Shown here piece after piece: positions 17,548 through 26,177 of a stretch of DNA of 52,412 nucleotides (within the stretch, counting starts at the first letter, position 1; each line of letters starts with the position of its first letter). Source of the stretch: Bacteroidota bacterium (GTDB taxonomy: Bacteria > Bacteroidota > Bacteroidia > Chitinophagales > Chitinophagaceae). The notes beneath the pieces were generated by a model. The model did no database searches and was not told the origin of the DNA. It worked only from the letters and a program-made list of their open reading frames with translations. The DNA is taken from assembly GCA_030706635.1 (NCBI GenBank), contig JAUZOD010000027.1, positions 1-52,412 of the forward strand, read 5' to 3'. The position numbers and the translations under genes are program-made.

Positions 17548-19719
17548 ATTATCCTGACGCTCGGTCTGCGGGCGGGGCTCCGGCCTTCCTTCCGGTCTGC
17601 CTTCGGGTTTTGGCATCAGCGCTTTACGGCTGAGCTTAAATTTGCCGGTCTTGTTGTCAACGCCAATCAGTTTCACTTTCACCACATCCATCTCGTTCAA
17701 TACTCCTTCCATACTTTCCAGACGTTTCCAGCTCACTTCACTGATGTGCAGCAATCCCTGTTTGCCGGGGAGAAATTCTACAAAAGCACCATACGGCATA
17801 ACAGATTTTACTTTTGCTTCATACACTGTTCCCACTTCAGGAACTGCAACAATGCCTTTGATCCAGGCAACCGCTTTATCCAGGCCCTCTTTAGCCGGAC
17901 TGAATATACTCACTTCACCATAATTCCCTACTTCCTCCAGATTGATGGTTGCTCCTGTTTCTCTCTGAATTTCCTGAATGATCTTACCCTGCGGCCCGAT
18001 TACAGCGCCAATGAACTCTTTGTCAATAAATATCTTCTCCATTCTCGGCGCATGCGGTTTCACCTCTTCCCTTGCAGCCGGCATACACGCATACATCGCT
18101 TCCAGAATATGAAGCCTTCCCTTACGCGCCTGTTCCAGCGCCTCCCGCATAGTTTCCATACTGAGCCCGTCTACCTTAATATCCATCTGCACGCCACAAA
18201 TCCCATCCCGGGTACCGGTTACTTTAAAATCCATATCCCCAAGATGATCCTCATCCCCCAGGATATCCGTAAGCACCGCATGTTTGTTATCGGAGGCCCT
18301 CGTGATCAATCCCATCGCCACGCCACCAACGTGTTTGGCAAAGGGAACGCCGGCATCCATCAGCGCGAGTGAACCTGCGCAAACGGTTGCCATGGATGAA
18401 GAACCATTGGATTCGAGCACATCACTTACCACACGCACCGTATAAGGATAATCCTTGCCGGGCATCATCTTTTTCAGAGAACGCATGGCCAGGTTCCCAT
18501 GACCAACTTCACGGCGCGCAGGAGCACGCATCATCTTCACTTCACCGGTTGAAAAGGGGGGGAAATTATAGTGCAAAATAAACTTCGTGTAATCCGATTT
18601 CGCTGCACTTTCCACCAGCAATTCATCCAGGGGCGTTCCGAGGGTTACAGTGGTCAGCGACTGGGTTTCGCCGCGAGTGAATAAGGCAGACCCATGCGGT
18701 GTTGGCAAAGGATCTGTTTCCATGGACAGAGGCCTTACCTGATCAAGGCCGCGGCCGTCAAGCCTCACTGATTCATCTACGATCATGTTGCGGACCACTT
18801 CCCATTGCAGGTCGGCATAATATTTTTTGGCAAGTTTTTTATCGGCGTCCGTTGCTTCTTCTCCCAGGCTTTCAATCAGCTCTTTTTTTACAGCATCATA
18901 AGCTTCACTGCGATCGTGCTTGCTGCTTCCCGCGCGGGAGATCTGATAGACTTTGTCTTTGGCAAACGCAACCACTTTGGCCTGAAGCGCTTCATTCTGT
19001 TCAGGTTTTTTATAATCCCGTTTTACTTTTACACCTACTTTATTCCGAAGTTCATCCTGGCCTTTGATCTGAACACGAATGGCATCATGGGCCACCTGCA
19101 ATGCCTGAATCAGGTCTTCTTCACTGCACTCATTGGCTTCACCTTCCACCATCAGCAGGTTTTTTTCGGTTGCCGCAATGAGGAATTCCAGGTCTGCTTT
19201 CTCCAGTTCAGTACGTGTTGGATTCACGATAAACTTTCCGTTGAGTTTGGCAACGCGTACTTCACTGATGATTTCCTTGATGGGAATATCGGAAACAGCG
19301 AGTGCAGACGAAGCGGCCAACCCTGCCAAAGCATCCGGCATAATTTCCGGATCACTTGAAATCAGGCTTACCAGCACTTGTACATCGCAGAAATAATCTT
19401 CCGGGAATAAGGGTCGCAGGGCCCTGTCAATCAAACGGCTGGTAAGCACTTCATAATCATTCAGCCTGGCTTCCCTTTTAAAGAAAGAGCCGGGAATCCT
19501 GCCCGCAGAAGCGAATTTTTCCTGATAGTCTACAGAAAGCGGGAAGAATTCCTGTCCTTCCCTCGGGTCTTTGTTGGCCACAACCGTTGCCAGGATGATA
19601 CAATTGCCCTGACGCACGGTCACGGCTCCGTCGGCCTGACGGGCAAGCTTACCGGTTTCTATAGTAATGGGCTGACCTTCACCGGTAGTAAAGGTTACGC
19701 TGATTGGCTGTGATAACAT
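17539..19719 (-). CDS. pnp: Polyribonucleotide nucleotidyltransferase (PNPase)
   Basis: The 726-residue phosphorolytic 3'-5' exoribonuclease shows the full family layout. Two RNase PH domains are present (the first near 1-140, the second near 310-540, with FSTGEVKMMRAPARREVGHGNLAMR and GDEDHLGDMDFKVTGT). An all-helical linker lies between them. A KH domain follows (FIGAVIGPQGKIIQEIQRETGA) and then an S1 domain (YEAKVKSVMPYGAFVEFLPGKQGLLHISE). A Pro/Arg-rich tail (RPEGRPEPRPQ) ends the protein. The ATG at 19719 starts the conserved N-terminus (LSQPISVTFTTGEG); a longer frame to 19821 runs through the rpsO terminator. It follows rpsO, the classic linkage. Confidence 0.97.
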   Translation of the reverse strand: MLSQPISVTFTTGEGQPITIETGKLARQADGAVTVRQGNCIILATVVANKDPREGQEFFPLSVDYQEKFASAGRIPGSFFKREARLNDYEVLTSRLIDRALRPLFPEDYFCDVQVLVSLISSDPEIMPDALAGLAASSALAVSDIPIKEIISEVRVAKLNGKFIVNPTRTELEKADLEFLIAATEKNLLMVEGEANECSEEDLIQALQVAHDAIRVQIKGQDELRNKVGVKVKRDYKKPEQNEALQAKVVAFAKDKVYQISRAGSSKHDRSEAYDAVKKELIESLGEEATDADKKLAKKYYADLQWEVVRNMIVDESVRLDGRGLDQVRPLSMETDPLPTPHGSALFTRGETQSLTTVTLGTPLDELLVESAAKSDYTKFILHYNFPPFSTGEVKMMRAPARREVGHGNLAMRSLKKMMPGKDYPYTVRVVSDVLESNGSSSMATVCAGSLALMDAGVPFAKHVGGVAMGLITRASDNKHAVLTDILGDEDHLGDMDFKVTGTRDGICGVQMDIKVDGLSMETMREALEQARKGRLHILEAMYACMPAAREEVKPHAPRMEKIFIDKEFIGAVIGPQGKIIQEIQRETGATINLEEVGNYGEVSIFSPAKEGLDKAVAWIKGIVAVPEVGTVYEAKVKSVMPYGAFVEFLPGKQGLLHISEVSWKRLESMEGVLNEMDVVKVKLIGVDNKTGKFKLSRKALMPKPEGRPEGRPEPRPQTERQDNKE

Positions 19720-19737
19720 AGTGATGCTTTTGAATGG

Positions 19738-19768
19738 ATGGATCCGAATTTGTGCAGGTCTGATCCAT
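19738..19768 (-). other. Stem-loop in the pnp leader
   Basis: ATGGATC (19738-19744) pairs with GATCCAT (19762-19768) around a 17-base loop, about 18 bases before the pnp ATG. PNPase of enterobacteria autoregulates through a leader stem-loop cut by RNase III. Whether this one has that role is inference. Confidence 0.3.
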
Positions 19769-19803
19769 GGCACGTTAAACGAACGGTGAACGATGAGAAC
19801 CTT

Positions 19804-19839
19804 TGAAAAAATGATTCCCAACAGACAGACGTTGGGAAT
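19804..19839 (-). terminator. Intrinsic terminator of rpsO
   Basis: ATTCCCAAC (19814-19822) pairs perfectly with GTTGGGAAT (19831-19839). On the minus strand it is followed by a run of six T. It lies 19 bases after the rpsO stop and before pnp, so rpsO and pnp are at least partly uncoupled. Confidence 0.85.
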
Positions 19840-19857
19840 TCATTTTTACTAAAGTAT

Positions 19858-20130
19858 TTATTTTCTAAGTCCGATCTTCTCGATCAACTCGCGGTAGCTT
19901 TGCAGGTTATTGTTTTTCAGGTAGGTCAACAGGCGTTTTCTCTTGCCGACAAGCTGCATCAATCCCCGATTCGTGGAAAAGTCTTTTTTATTGGCCTGAA
20001 GGTGGTCGGAAATGCGATTGATCCGCTCCGTCAATAAAGCCACCTGTGCTTCAATGGATCCGGTATTCGTTGCACTGGTTCCGAACTTTGTGAAGAATTC
20101 TGCTGTTTTTTCTTTGGTCAAATAAGGCAT
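19858..20130 (-). CDS. rpsO: 30S ribosomal protein S15
   Basis: The 90-residue protein binds the central domain of 16S rRNA early in 30S assembly. The S15 signatures are present: TGSIEAQVALLTERINRISDHL and NRGLMQLVGKRKRLLTYLK. The length is one residue more than the usual 89. It is followed by its own terminator and then pnp on the same strand, as in many bacteria. A TAccTTCG -7 element lies about 47 bases upstream. Confidence 0.97.
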   Translation of the reverse strand: MPYLTKEKTAEFFTKFGTSATNTGSIEAQVALLTERINRISDHLQANKKDFSTNRGLMQLVGKRKRLLTYLKNNNLQSYRELIEKIGLRK

Positions 20131-20176
20131 CTAATTTTTTTTAAGGCATCCAGATAATATTCTGCTAATTTCGGCG

Positions 20177-20184
20177 CGAAGGTA
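20177..20184 (-). promoter_or_regulatory. -7 promoter element of rpsO
   Basis: TACCTTCG on the minus strand is one base from TAnnTTTG. Transcription would begin near 20170, about 40 bases before the rpsO ATG. No clear -33 element was found. Confidence 0.45.
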
Positions 20185-20267
20185 GAGAATTATTTTTATA
20201 TCTGCACCGTCCCGGAAAAAACGGTTCTTTGCTCTGCAGGGCTGCGAACCCGGCTAAAAGTCTCAAA

Positions 20268-21347
20268 ATGAAAATCATGCATATTGTGGGCAACCGGCCC
20301 CAATTCATTAAACTCGCTTTGTTACATAAGGAACTTTCCCTGCGGGATGCGCCCGGCATCGTGCTGCACACGGGACAGCATTTTGACGAAAATATGTCCG
20401 ATATCTTTTTCAGCCAGCTGCGTATTCCGTCCCCAAAGCATTTCCTCTCCATAAACCGAATGTCTCATAATGTGATGATTGGCAATATGTTAATTCAAAT
20501 TGACCAAATCCTTGGCAAAGAAAAGCCCGCGCTGGTGATTGTTTATGGCGACACGAACAGCACCCTGGCGGGTGCCCTGGCCACCTGCAAACGAAATATA
20601 GCCCTGGCTCATGTGGAAGCGGGCATCCGGACCGGTAATGCACTGATGCCGGAGGAATCGAACCGTTATCTGACCGACCGGATGGCCAATTATAATTTCT
20701 GCTGCACTTACCAGGGCGTGAAAAACCTGGAGCAGGAAGGGTTCGGCCCCAATGGCAACGGCCCCCGCATATACAATACCGGAGACCTGATGCTGGACGC
20801 CACCCTTTCCTTTGCAAAAATGGCTTCGGAAAGACCCGCCATTCTCAAAGGCACCGGTCTTCCGGGTAATTTTGTACTCGCCAGCATTCACCGGGAAGAG
20901 AACCGCGAAAATCCTGACTACTTAAGAAATATCATCCTGGCGTTGAACAGCATCCATGTGGAGACCCCCGTGCTCATGCCTGTTCATCCGAAAACAAAAG
21001 ACCTGCTTCGCAAGTATGCCATAGAAACCAGTTTTACCGTTCTAGAGCCATTGGGATACCTGGATATGCTGTCCCTTCTCCAAAAATGCAGTTCGGTGAT
21101 CACCGATAGCGGCGGCCTTTCCAGGGAAGCGTTTTTCATGCGTAAGCCGACGTTGGTTATTATGCAATTCCCCTTTTGGCCCGAATTATTCATCCATGGG
21201 AATTGTGCCCGTTCAGACGCACAAACGGAAGACATTCTCCGGAAGCACCAGGGTTTGCTGGAAACCAATAGATCATTTGACATCAATATTTTCGGCGATG
21301 GTCATGCTGCAGAAAAAATCAGCGATGCCATTGTCAGCGCTTTTTAA
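20268..21347 (+). CDS. wecB: UDP-N-acetylglucosamine 2-epimerase (non-hydrolysing)
   Basis: The 359-residue GT-B fold enzyme interconverts UDP-GlcNAc and UDP-ManNAc for surface polysaccharide synthesis. Family features: GNRPQFIKLA at the N-terminus, LHTGQHFDENMSDIFF, VYGDTNSTLAGAL, HVEAGIRTGN with the catalytic Glu region, PEESNRYLTDRM, ASIHREEN, PVHPKT, and ITDSGGLSREAFF. The ATG at 20268 was chosen; an upstream ATG at 20229 would add 13 unrelated residues. The usual partner wecC (UDP-ManNAc dehydrogenase) is not next to it. Two glycosyltransferase genes follow closely, so the three probably serve one glycan pathway. Confidence 0.92.
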   Translation: MKIMHIVGNRPQFIKLALLHKELSLRDAPGIVLHTGQHFDENMSDIFFSQLRIPSPKHFLSINRMSHNVMIGNMLIQIDQILGKEKPALVIVYGDTNSTLAGALATCKRNIALAHVEAGIRTGNALMPEESNRYLTDRMANYNFCCTYQGVKNLEQEGFGPNGNGPRIYNTGDLMLDATLSFAKMASERPAILKGTGLPGNFVLASIHREENRENPDYLRNIILALNSIHVETPVLMPVHPKTKDLLRKYAIETSFTVLEPLGYLDMLSLLQKCSSVITDSGGLSREAFFMRKPTLVIMQFPFWPELFIHGNCARSDAQTEDILRKHQGLLETNRSFDINIFGDGHAAEKISDAIVSAF

Positions 21348-21378
21348 AACCCTTTTAAAATTGGCTAAGGTTCAAACC

Positions 21379-22536
21379 ATGACAAAACGGGTGGTTGTTT
21401 CGGTGATATCAGATCTGGTAACAGACCAGCGGGTTCATAAAGTTTGCCAAACCTTGCACGAGCAGGGCTTCAAGATATTACTGATCGGCTCCAGAAGAAG
21501 AGATAGCCTGGCTCTCGCCGGAAGGAGTTACCCTACGCGGCGGATCGGTTTGCTCTTTCAAAGGAAATTTCCTTTCTATGCCGAATTCAATATCCGCCTG
21601 TTCCTGCGTTTGCTTTTTGCCAGGGCTGATATCTACCTGGGAAATGACCTCGATGTGATGCCCGCGACCTGGCTGGCTGCCAGACTCAAAAAAAAGCCCG
21701 TTGTCTACGATACGCACGAATATTATATGGCTATGGCCGGGCTTGACAATAAACCGTTTATCAGAAAAATATGGAAGTGGATCGAGTCTTTTATTTTCCC
21801 GCGGGTTCAGCATATTTATACCATTTGCGATTCATTCTGCGAACTGTATAAAAAAGACTACGGCAAGAATCTTATTGCTGTGCGGAACCTCCCTTATCTG
21901 CATTTCCCGGAAACAAGCCTTTATCAATCCCTATTACAGGAGATTGAACAGCAGATCCCGAAAGATAAAAAAATTCTAATCTTCCAGGGAGCAGGAATCA
22001 ATCCGCATCGCGGAGCAGAAGAGCTGGTGATGGCCATGAAATACCTGGATCCGGAACAGTATCATTTACTGATCGTTGGAGGGGGCGATATATTCCCGCT
22101 GGTCAGGCGTCTGATCCTGGAGGAGCATCTATCGGACAGGATATCCATTATCCCCAAACTGCCCTTTGAAGTGTTGAGGAGCGTAACCCGGAAAGCGCAG
22201 TTAGGCCTTTCCCTGGATAAGGCCGGCAATATCAACCACCGCTACGGCCTCCCTAATAAGATTTTCGATTACCTGCATGCCGGCTTACCGGTGTTGGTGA
22301 GCAGACTGGTCGAACTCGAGAAAGTGGTGAACCACTACAACGTGGGCTCATTTATCGACAGTCATGAACCAAAGCATATTGCAGATTGCATCGAAAAAAT
22401 ATTTGAGGATCCTATTCGTTTGAATTTGTGGAAGAAAAACACGGAAAGGGTCAGGCAGGAACTGAATTGGGAGAATGAAAGTAAAATAATAATCGACATT
22501 TTTAAACAAGTGGAAAGGGATTCGGTTACTTATTAA
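21379..22536 (+). CDS. Glycosyltransferase, GT4-like
   Basis: The 385-residue GT-B protein has the N-terminal acceptor domain start VVVSVISDLVTDQRVHKVCQTL. The donor-binding domain shows ILIFQGAGINPHRGAEELVMAMKYL and GLPNKIFDYLHAGLPVLVS, which holds the conserved E/D-x7 nucleotide-sugar region in degenerate form. No membrane segment or signal is seen, so it acts in the cytoplasm or at the inner face of the membrane. The start at 21379 lies 31 bases after the epimerase stop. Donor and acceptor cannot be inferred. Confidence 0.88.
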   Translation: MTKRVVVSVISDLVTDQRVHKVCQTLHEQGFKILLIGSRRRDSLALAGRSYPTRRIGLLFQRKFPFYAEFNIRLFLRLLFARADIYLGNDLDVMPATWLAARLKKKPVVYDTHEYYMAMAGLDNKPFIRKIWKWIESFIFPRVQHIYTICDSFCELYKKDYGKNLIAVRNLPYLHFPETSLYQSLLQEIEQQIPKDKKILIFQGAGINPHRGAEELVMAMKYLDPEQYHLLIVGGGDIFPLVRRLILEEHLSDRISIIPKLPFEVLRSVTRKAQLGLSLDKAGNINHRYGLPNKIFDYLHAGLPVLVSRLVELEKVVNHYNVGSFIDSHEPKHIADCIEKIFEDPIRLNLWKKNTERVRQELNWENESKIIIDIFKQVERDSVTY

Positions 22537-22541
22537 GTAAG

Positions 22542-23666
22542 GTGTCGGAAAAAAATCTTCATATTGTTTGCCACGATGTTCCCTATCCTCCGGATTACGG
22601 AGGTGTTTTCGATTTATTCTATAAGATCAAAACACTTCACAACGAGGGGATCAGGATACATCTCCATTGTTTTGAATACGGCAGAGGGGAACAGCCCGCA
22701 CTAAACGATTACTGTGAAAAAGTGTACTATTATCCACGCCGCACAGGCCACAAAGGATTTTCACACAAACTGCCTTATATAGTTTGTTCCCGGTCAAGCC
22801 CTGAATTGCTGGACAGATTGCTGGAGGATGAATTCCCAATTCTCCTGGAAGGAGTCCATTGCACCTATCTCATGAGCGATACCCGGTTTGCCGTGAGGAA
22901 AGTATTTCTCCGGTTGCACAATGTAGAATCCATTTACTACAAACAACTCGCAGCCTGCACGTCGTCCTGGTTTAAGAAGTTATATTACCTGCATGAAAGC
23001 TCAGTACTTAAAGGGTACGAACAAAAGATCGCATCGCGATGGCCGTTACTGGCCGTGACCAAATCGGATGCTGAAGCGGCAAGGAACTCCTATCGGGCAA
23101 AAGAGGTTATGGTGATTCCGGTTTTTCTTCCTTATCAGGACGTCAGTTCTCCTCAGGGTACGGGCTGTTATTGCCTTTATCATGGCAACCTGTCTGTGGA
23201 AGAAAACGAAAAGGCGGTTTGCTGGCTGCTGGACAATGTTTTCAATGAACTGAATTTACCTTTTCTCATTGCAGGCAAAAAACCTTCTGCCCGTTTACGC
23301 CGGCTGGCGGAACATGCCCCGAATGCCTGTATCATTTCCGACCCCTCGGGTCCGGAACTCCAGGACATTATTACTAAAGCTCAATTGCATGTAATTCCTT
23401 CCTTCAATTCCACCGGCATTAAATTAAAATTACTGAATGCCCTTTTTAACGGACGTCATTGTGTGGTGAATGCAGAAGCTGTAGAAGGTACCGGTTTGAG
23501 AGAAGTCTGTCATATTGCCCATGAGGCGGAACAATTCAAGGAAACGATTGAAACACTCTATGAACGGCCTTTCACGCTGCTTGATTTACAATTCCGGCGG
23601 GAAAGATTATTAAATCAGTACAATAACCAAAGATCTGCGGTTAAACTTATAGAACGGATATGGTAG
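22542..23666 (+). CDS. Glycosyltransferase-like protein
   Basis: The 374-residue protein starts with a GTG at 22542, preceded by AAGTAAG. It opens KNLHIVCHDVPYPPDYGGVFDLFYKIKTL, the P-P-x-x-G-G acceptor loop of GT4-type enzymes. The C-terminal domain has LYHGNLSVEENEKAVCWLL and GIKLKLLNALFNGRHCVVN, matching the donor domain. It follows the previous glycosyltransferase by 5 bases, so the two are co-transcribed. The last 20 bases overlap the 3' end of the convergent ftsE-like gene. The sugar specificity is unknown. Confidence 0.82.
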   Translation: MSEKNLHIVCHDVPYPPDYGGVFDLFYKIKTLHNEGIRIHLHCFEYGRGEQPALNDYCEKVYYYPRRTGHKGFSHKLPYIVCSRSSPELLDRLLEDEFPILLEGVHCTYLMSDTRFAVRKVFLRLHNVESIYYKQLAACTSSWFKKLYYLHESSVLKGYEQKIASRWPLLAVTKSDAEAARNSYRAKEVMVIPVFLPYQDVSSPQGTGCYCLYHGNLSVEENEKAVCWLLDNVFNELNLPFLIAGKKPSARLRRLAEHAPNACIISDPSGPELQDIITKAQLHVIPSFNSTGIKLKLLNALFNGRHCVVNAEAVEGTGLREVCHIAHEAEQFKETIETLYERPFTLLDLQFRRERLLNQYNNQRSAVKLIERIW

Positions 23667-24336
23667 CATTGTCGGAAACCCTGCCGTTTTCCGTTTTTAG
23701 TGTTCTGGCGGGAAATTTATTCACCACCCGGTAATCATGTGTTGCCATGATTACCGTTGTTCCATATTCCTTCGAAATCTGAAACAACAGCTGCATAATT
23801 TCATCGGAGGTTTCGGGATCCAGGTTTCCGGTGGGCTCATCGGCAAGGATAAGTTTCGGGGAATTTAATAAAGCCCTGGCAATATCCACCCGTTGCTGTT
23901 CGCCTCCACTCATTTCATAGGCCATTTTAAATCCCTTGGATTTTAATCCAACCTTATCCAGCACATCATTGATCTTTTCGTTCATCAGCTTCTCATCTTT
24001 CCAGCCAGTCGCCCGGAGCACAAATTTCAGATTGTCATTTACGTTCCGGTCGGTAAGCAACTGGAAATCCTGGAATACCACGCCCAGGTTTCTGCGCAGA
24101 TAGGGCACTTTCTTCCAGGTCATCTCTCTCAAATTGAAACCGGCAACGGTACCTTCTCCTTCCTTCATCACCAGGTCGCCATACATCGTCTTCAGGAGAC
24201 TGGATTTCCCGGTTCCGGTTTTACCCACCAGGTAAACAAATTCGGCCTTATTTACAACCACATTTACCTTTTCGAGGATGAGATTACCACCCTGGTAAAT
24301 ATTCACATTTTTTAGCTCAACGATTGCTTCTGCCAT
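23647..24336 (-). CDS. ftsE: FtsE-like ABC ATPase (cell division)
   Basis: The 229-residue ATPase has Walker [11 protein letters not shown]-loop VFQDFQLL, signature [15 protein letters not shown], Walker [13 protein letters not shown] and H-loop MATHD. The sequence is closest to FtsE, which with FtsX controls cell-wall hydrolases at the division septum; [12 protein letters not shown] is typical. No ftsX is adjacent in this window, which is common in Bacteroidota. A strong promoter ends only 4 bases before the ATG, suggesting a leaderless transcript. A LolD-type lipoprotein exporter ATPase is the main alternative. Confidence 0.85.
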   Translation of the reverse strand: MAEAIVELKNVNIYQGGNLILEKVNVVVNKAEFVYLVGKTGTGKSSLLKTMYGDLVMKEGEGTVAGFNLREMTWKKVPYLRRNLGVVFQDFQLLTDRNVNDNLKFVLRATGWKDEKLMNEKINDVLDKVGLKSKGFKMAYEMSGGEQQRVDIARALLNSPKLILADEPTGNLDPETSDEIMQLLFQISKEYGTTVIMATHDYRVVNKFPARTLKTENGRVSDNATISVL

Positions 24337-24340
24337 ATTT

Positions 24341-24371
24341 CAAAGTTAACAGCCAAAAGGCAATGGACAAT
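24341..24371 (-). promoter_or_regulatory. Promoter of ftsE
   Basis: On the minus strand ATTG (24368-24371), 19 bases, then TAACTTTG (24341-24348), a perfect -7 element. The ATG at 24336 begins 4 bases after it, so transcription would start at or next to the start codon. Confidence 0.65.
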
Positions 24372-24416
24372 GGGAAGCCCCTAAATTGTTCAGGCCCCTT
24401 GCACCTGAAAAATAAA

Positions 24417-24554
24417 ATGAATATCTTAACGTTAATAATCCATCCACTGAAAATAATCGTATCTGTCATGAAATCCGCACACAAACCCTTTATTGCCGTT
24501 GTCGTCTTGTCCTTAATCATTCTCTACGGTCTGATGGCCATTATCGGTTCCTGA
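24417..24554 (+). CDS. Possible small single-helix membrane protein
   Basis: A 45-residue frame (or 28 residues if it starts at the ATG at 24468) ends in one clear membrane helix, FIAVVVLSLIILYGLMAIIG. The short form with MKSAHKP before the helix has a good positive-inside N-terminus. It fills the gap between the ftsE promoter and the sprT-like gene on the opposite strand to both. I know no family for it, so it could be chance. Confidence 0.3.
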   Translation: MNILTLIIHPLKIIVSVMKSAHKPFIAVVVLSLIILYGLMAIIGS

Positions 24555-24577
24555 TTACCCGTCTTCCTCCAGATCAT

Positions 24578-25195
24578 TTAACCGGCTGGTTTGACCTCAT
24601 AAACCGGGCTGAACAGATATAATTTGCCCGTACCGACCTCGGTACATTCAATACGTTTCCGGATCTGCTTTCCTTTCTTAAACATGCGCCCGTCCGCCGT
24701 TTTGAAAAATGCGCCTTCGCGAAGGTCTTCCACCAGCAGAGCAGTCTTGTCCGCGTCGTATTTTTTTAAAACTCTGGTCAGGTTAATATCCGAACAACTG
24801 CTTGCCGGCAGATCGTGCAATGATCTGAGCAGCGTTTCAAGAATATCCCCGGGGAACAATTCCAGTTTAATAAAATCCTCCAACACGTGCCGGTAGGCCA
24901 GTTTCCATTCTTTTCCGTGAGACAGCACCCGGTTTCCGTAATGCTGAAAAGTAATGAGATGACCCAATTCATGGATCAGGGTAATCAGAAATGCATACTT
25001 ATTCAGATTCCCGTTGACGCTGATACGGTGATGATCTTCGTGAGTTGCATGCCGGTAATCACCTAACACGGTCTTCCGCGTGCGGGTGATGGTCAAATGT
25101 ATCTTATAGGTGTTAAGGTACTCATATACCCTGGGTGACGAGCCTTCCGGCAGGTAATTTTCCAGATGATTGAGTGGTGCTTCGCGTTTAGGCAT
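24578..25195 (-). CDS. SprT-like metalloprotease-fold protein
   Basis: The 205-residue protein has the zincin motif HELGH at 75-79, followed 17 residues later by a third possible ligand region (HGKEWKLAYRHVL), the SprT-like arrangement. The human relative SPRTN degrades DNA-protein crosslinks; bacterial members are poorly studied. The C-terminal part (KKYDADKTALLVEDLREG, ECTEVGTGKLYLFSPVYEV) lacks the four-cysteine zinc ribbon of some relatives. It starts inside the end of the upstream membrane protein gene (8-base overlap), so the two are translated from one mRNA made from the promoter at 25616-25646. Confidence 0.82.
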   Translation of the reverse strand: MPKREAPLNHLENYLPEGSSPRVYEYLNTYKIHLTITRTRKTVLGDYRHATHEDHHRISVNGNLNKYAFLITLIHELGHLITFQHYGNRVLSHGKEWKLAYRHVLEDFIKLELFPGDILETLLRSLHDLPASSCSDINLTRVLKKYDADKTALLVEDLREGAFFKTADGRMFKKGKQIRKRIECTEVGTGKLYLFSPVYEVKPAG

Positions 25196-25589
25196 TTTTA
25201 CGCTTACTCTGTTGCATCACCAAACGCACTTCAGTGAAAGTATAAATAAGATAAAGACCGAAGCAGCCAAACAGGGCGGGTTTGTTCAAAGCCTGCCTGA
25301 AATGGGCGATATAAATAAAAGCCGCTACGCTGATCAGAAAAAGCTTTAATAACAAGGAGCTATACAATAGTCTCAAAAAAACCTGTATATTCTTATGATA
25401 CAGGGCTTTTATGGCCAGCCTAAGGGAATAAAAACCAATGGCAAAAAGGAGTGCGTTTCCGGCCAGCAATACCCGGAAGTCAACCACCTCGGAAGAAAAA
25501 ACGGCCCAGCCTATTCCGCAAAGGCAGGTGAAGCCCAGAAACAGATAAATTAGAGTACGCGGGTTTTTGCGGAATGGGGGGGTTTGCAT
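25188..25589 (-). CDS. Four-helix membrane protein, AtpI-like (tentative)
   Basis: The 133-residue protein has four hydrophobic segments (about 14-32, 40-62, 72-96, 102-120) and basic ends. The length, the pairing of helices and LYLIYTFTEVRLVMQQSKRKNA at the C-terminus recall the small proteins found between bactofilin and the F1Fo ATP synthase genes in other Bacteroidota. ATP synthase genes are absent here; sprT follows instead. It has its own consensus promoter. The function is unknown. Confidence 0.65.
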   Translation of the reverse strand: MQTPPFRKNPRTLIYLFLGFTCLCGIGWAVFSSEVVDFRVLLAGNALLFAIGFYSLRLAIKALYHKNIQVFLRLLYSSLLLKLFLISVAAFIYIAHFRQALNKPALFGCFGLYLIYTFTEVRLVMQQSKRKNA

Positions 25590-25615
25590 GTACAGTTCTA
25601 TTTAAAACCGAAATG

Positions 25616-25646
25616 CAAAACTAATCAAACCGCAACTGCGGGCAAA
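25616..25646 (-). promoter_or_regulatory. Consensus promoter of the AtpI-like/sprT unit
   Basis: On the minus strand TTTG (25643-25646), exactly 19 bases, then TAGTTTTG (25616-25623). Both elements match the Bacteroidota consensus perfectly. It lies between the bactofilin stop and the gene at 25589, so that gene and sprT form a separate transcription unit. Confidence 0.8.
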
Positions 25647-25695
25647 GCAATTCCCTTTCCGCCTGAATGGCAGATTAAGACCTGGCCTGTCCTGA

Positions 25696-26145
25696 TCAGG
25701 AGATGGCTAAAGAAGGGGACTTCTGAAAACCATCTTTCCGCACTTCGGAATTTGTTTTGGTATTCAGATTCTTAGGTTCTTCCTGCGTCATATGACACTG
25801 TCCGTTGAACGTGGCCGCCGGTTCGATCTGCAACTTGGCAGAATACAGATTACCGTTTACCTGACAGTTGCTTTTTAGCTGAAGAAGTTCCTTTACTTTG
25901 ATGGTTCCGCTTACTTTGCCCATGATGTCGGCCTGCTGGCCGCTCACGTCACCCTCCACCACGCCATTGGCTCCGATGATTACTTTCGCCGAACAGATGA
26001 TGTTGCCCACCAGGGTTCCATCAATGCGAAGATCCCCGCTGCTGGTGATGTCGCCTTTCATGGAGGTGCCGCTGCCGATGAGGCTGGCGCTGCCGGAAGG
26101 AATTGTGCTTTCTGTGTTTTCAGACTTGGATTTGTTATTAAACAT
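25696..26145 (-). CDS. Bactofilin (polymer-forming cytoskeletal protein)
   Basis: The 149-residue protein has the bactofilin core at about residues 18-112, a right-handed beta-helix seen as short repeated units rich in G, V, I and D (LIGSGTSMKGDITSSGDLRIDG, VEGDVSGQQADIMGKVSGTI). Both termini are disordered. Bactofilins form filaments at the membrane that organise cell-wall enzymes and cell shape. The gene lies 32 bases after a membrane/coiled-coil gene in the same direction, a linkage common in the phylum, which suggests the membrane protein recruits or is recruited by the filament. Confidence 0.93.
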   Translation of the reverse strand: MFNNKSKSENTESTIPSGSASLIGSGTSMKGDITSSGDLRIDGTLVGNIICSAKVIIGANGVVEGDVSGQQADIMGKVSGTIKVKELLQLKSNCQVNGNLYSAKLQIEPAATFNGQCHMTQEEPKNLNTKTNSEVRKDGFQKSPSLAIS

Positions 26146-26177
26146 TGGTATCAGATTTTTACAAGAATTGGAAAACG

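Noticed and set aside
19720-19821. In-frame N-terminal extension of pnp
   Set aside because: It runs through the rpsO terminator; the conserved PNPase N-terminus begins at 19719.
21196-21378. Upstream extension of the GT4-like gene into the epimerase gene
   Set aside because: Those codons are the epimerase gene in another frame; the ATG at 21379 matches the fold start.
20268-23666. Horizontally acquired glycan island
   Set aside because: The genes are flanked by rpsO and ftsE without mobile elements or direct repeats, and no obvious shift in base use was seen.
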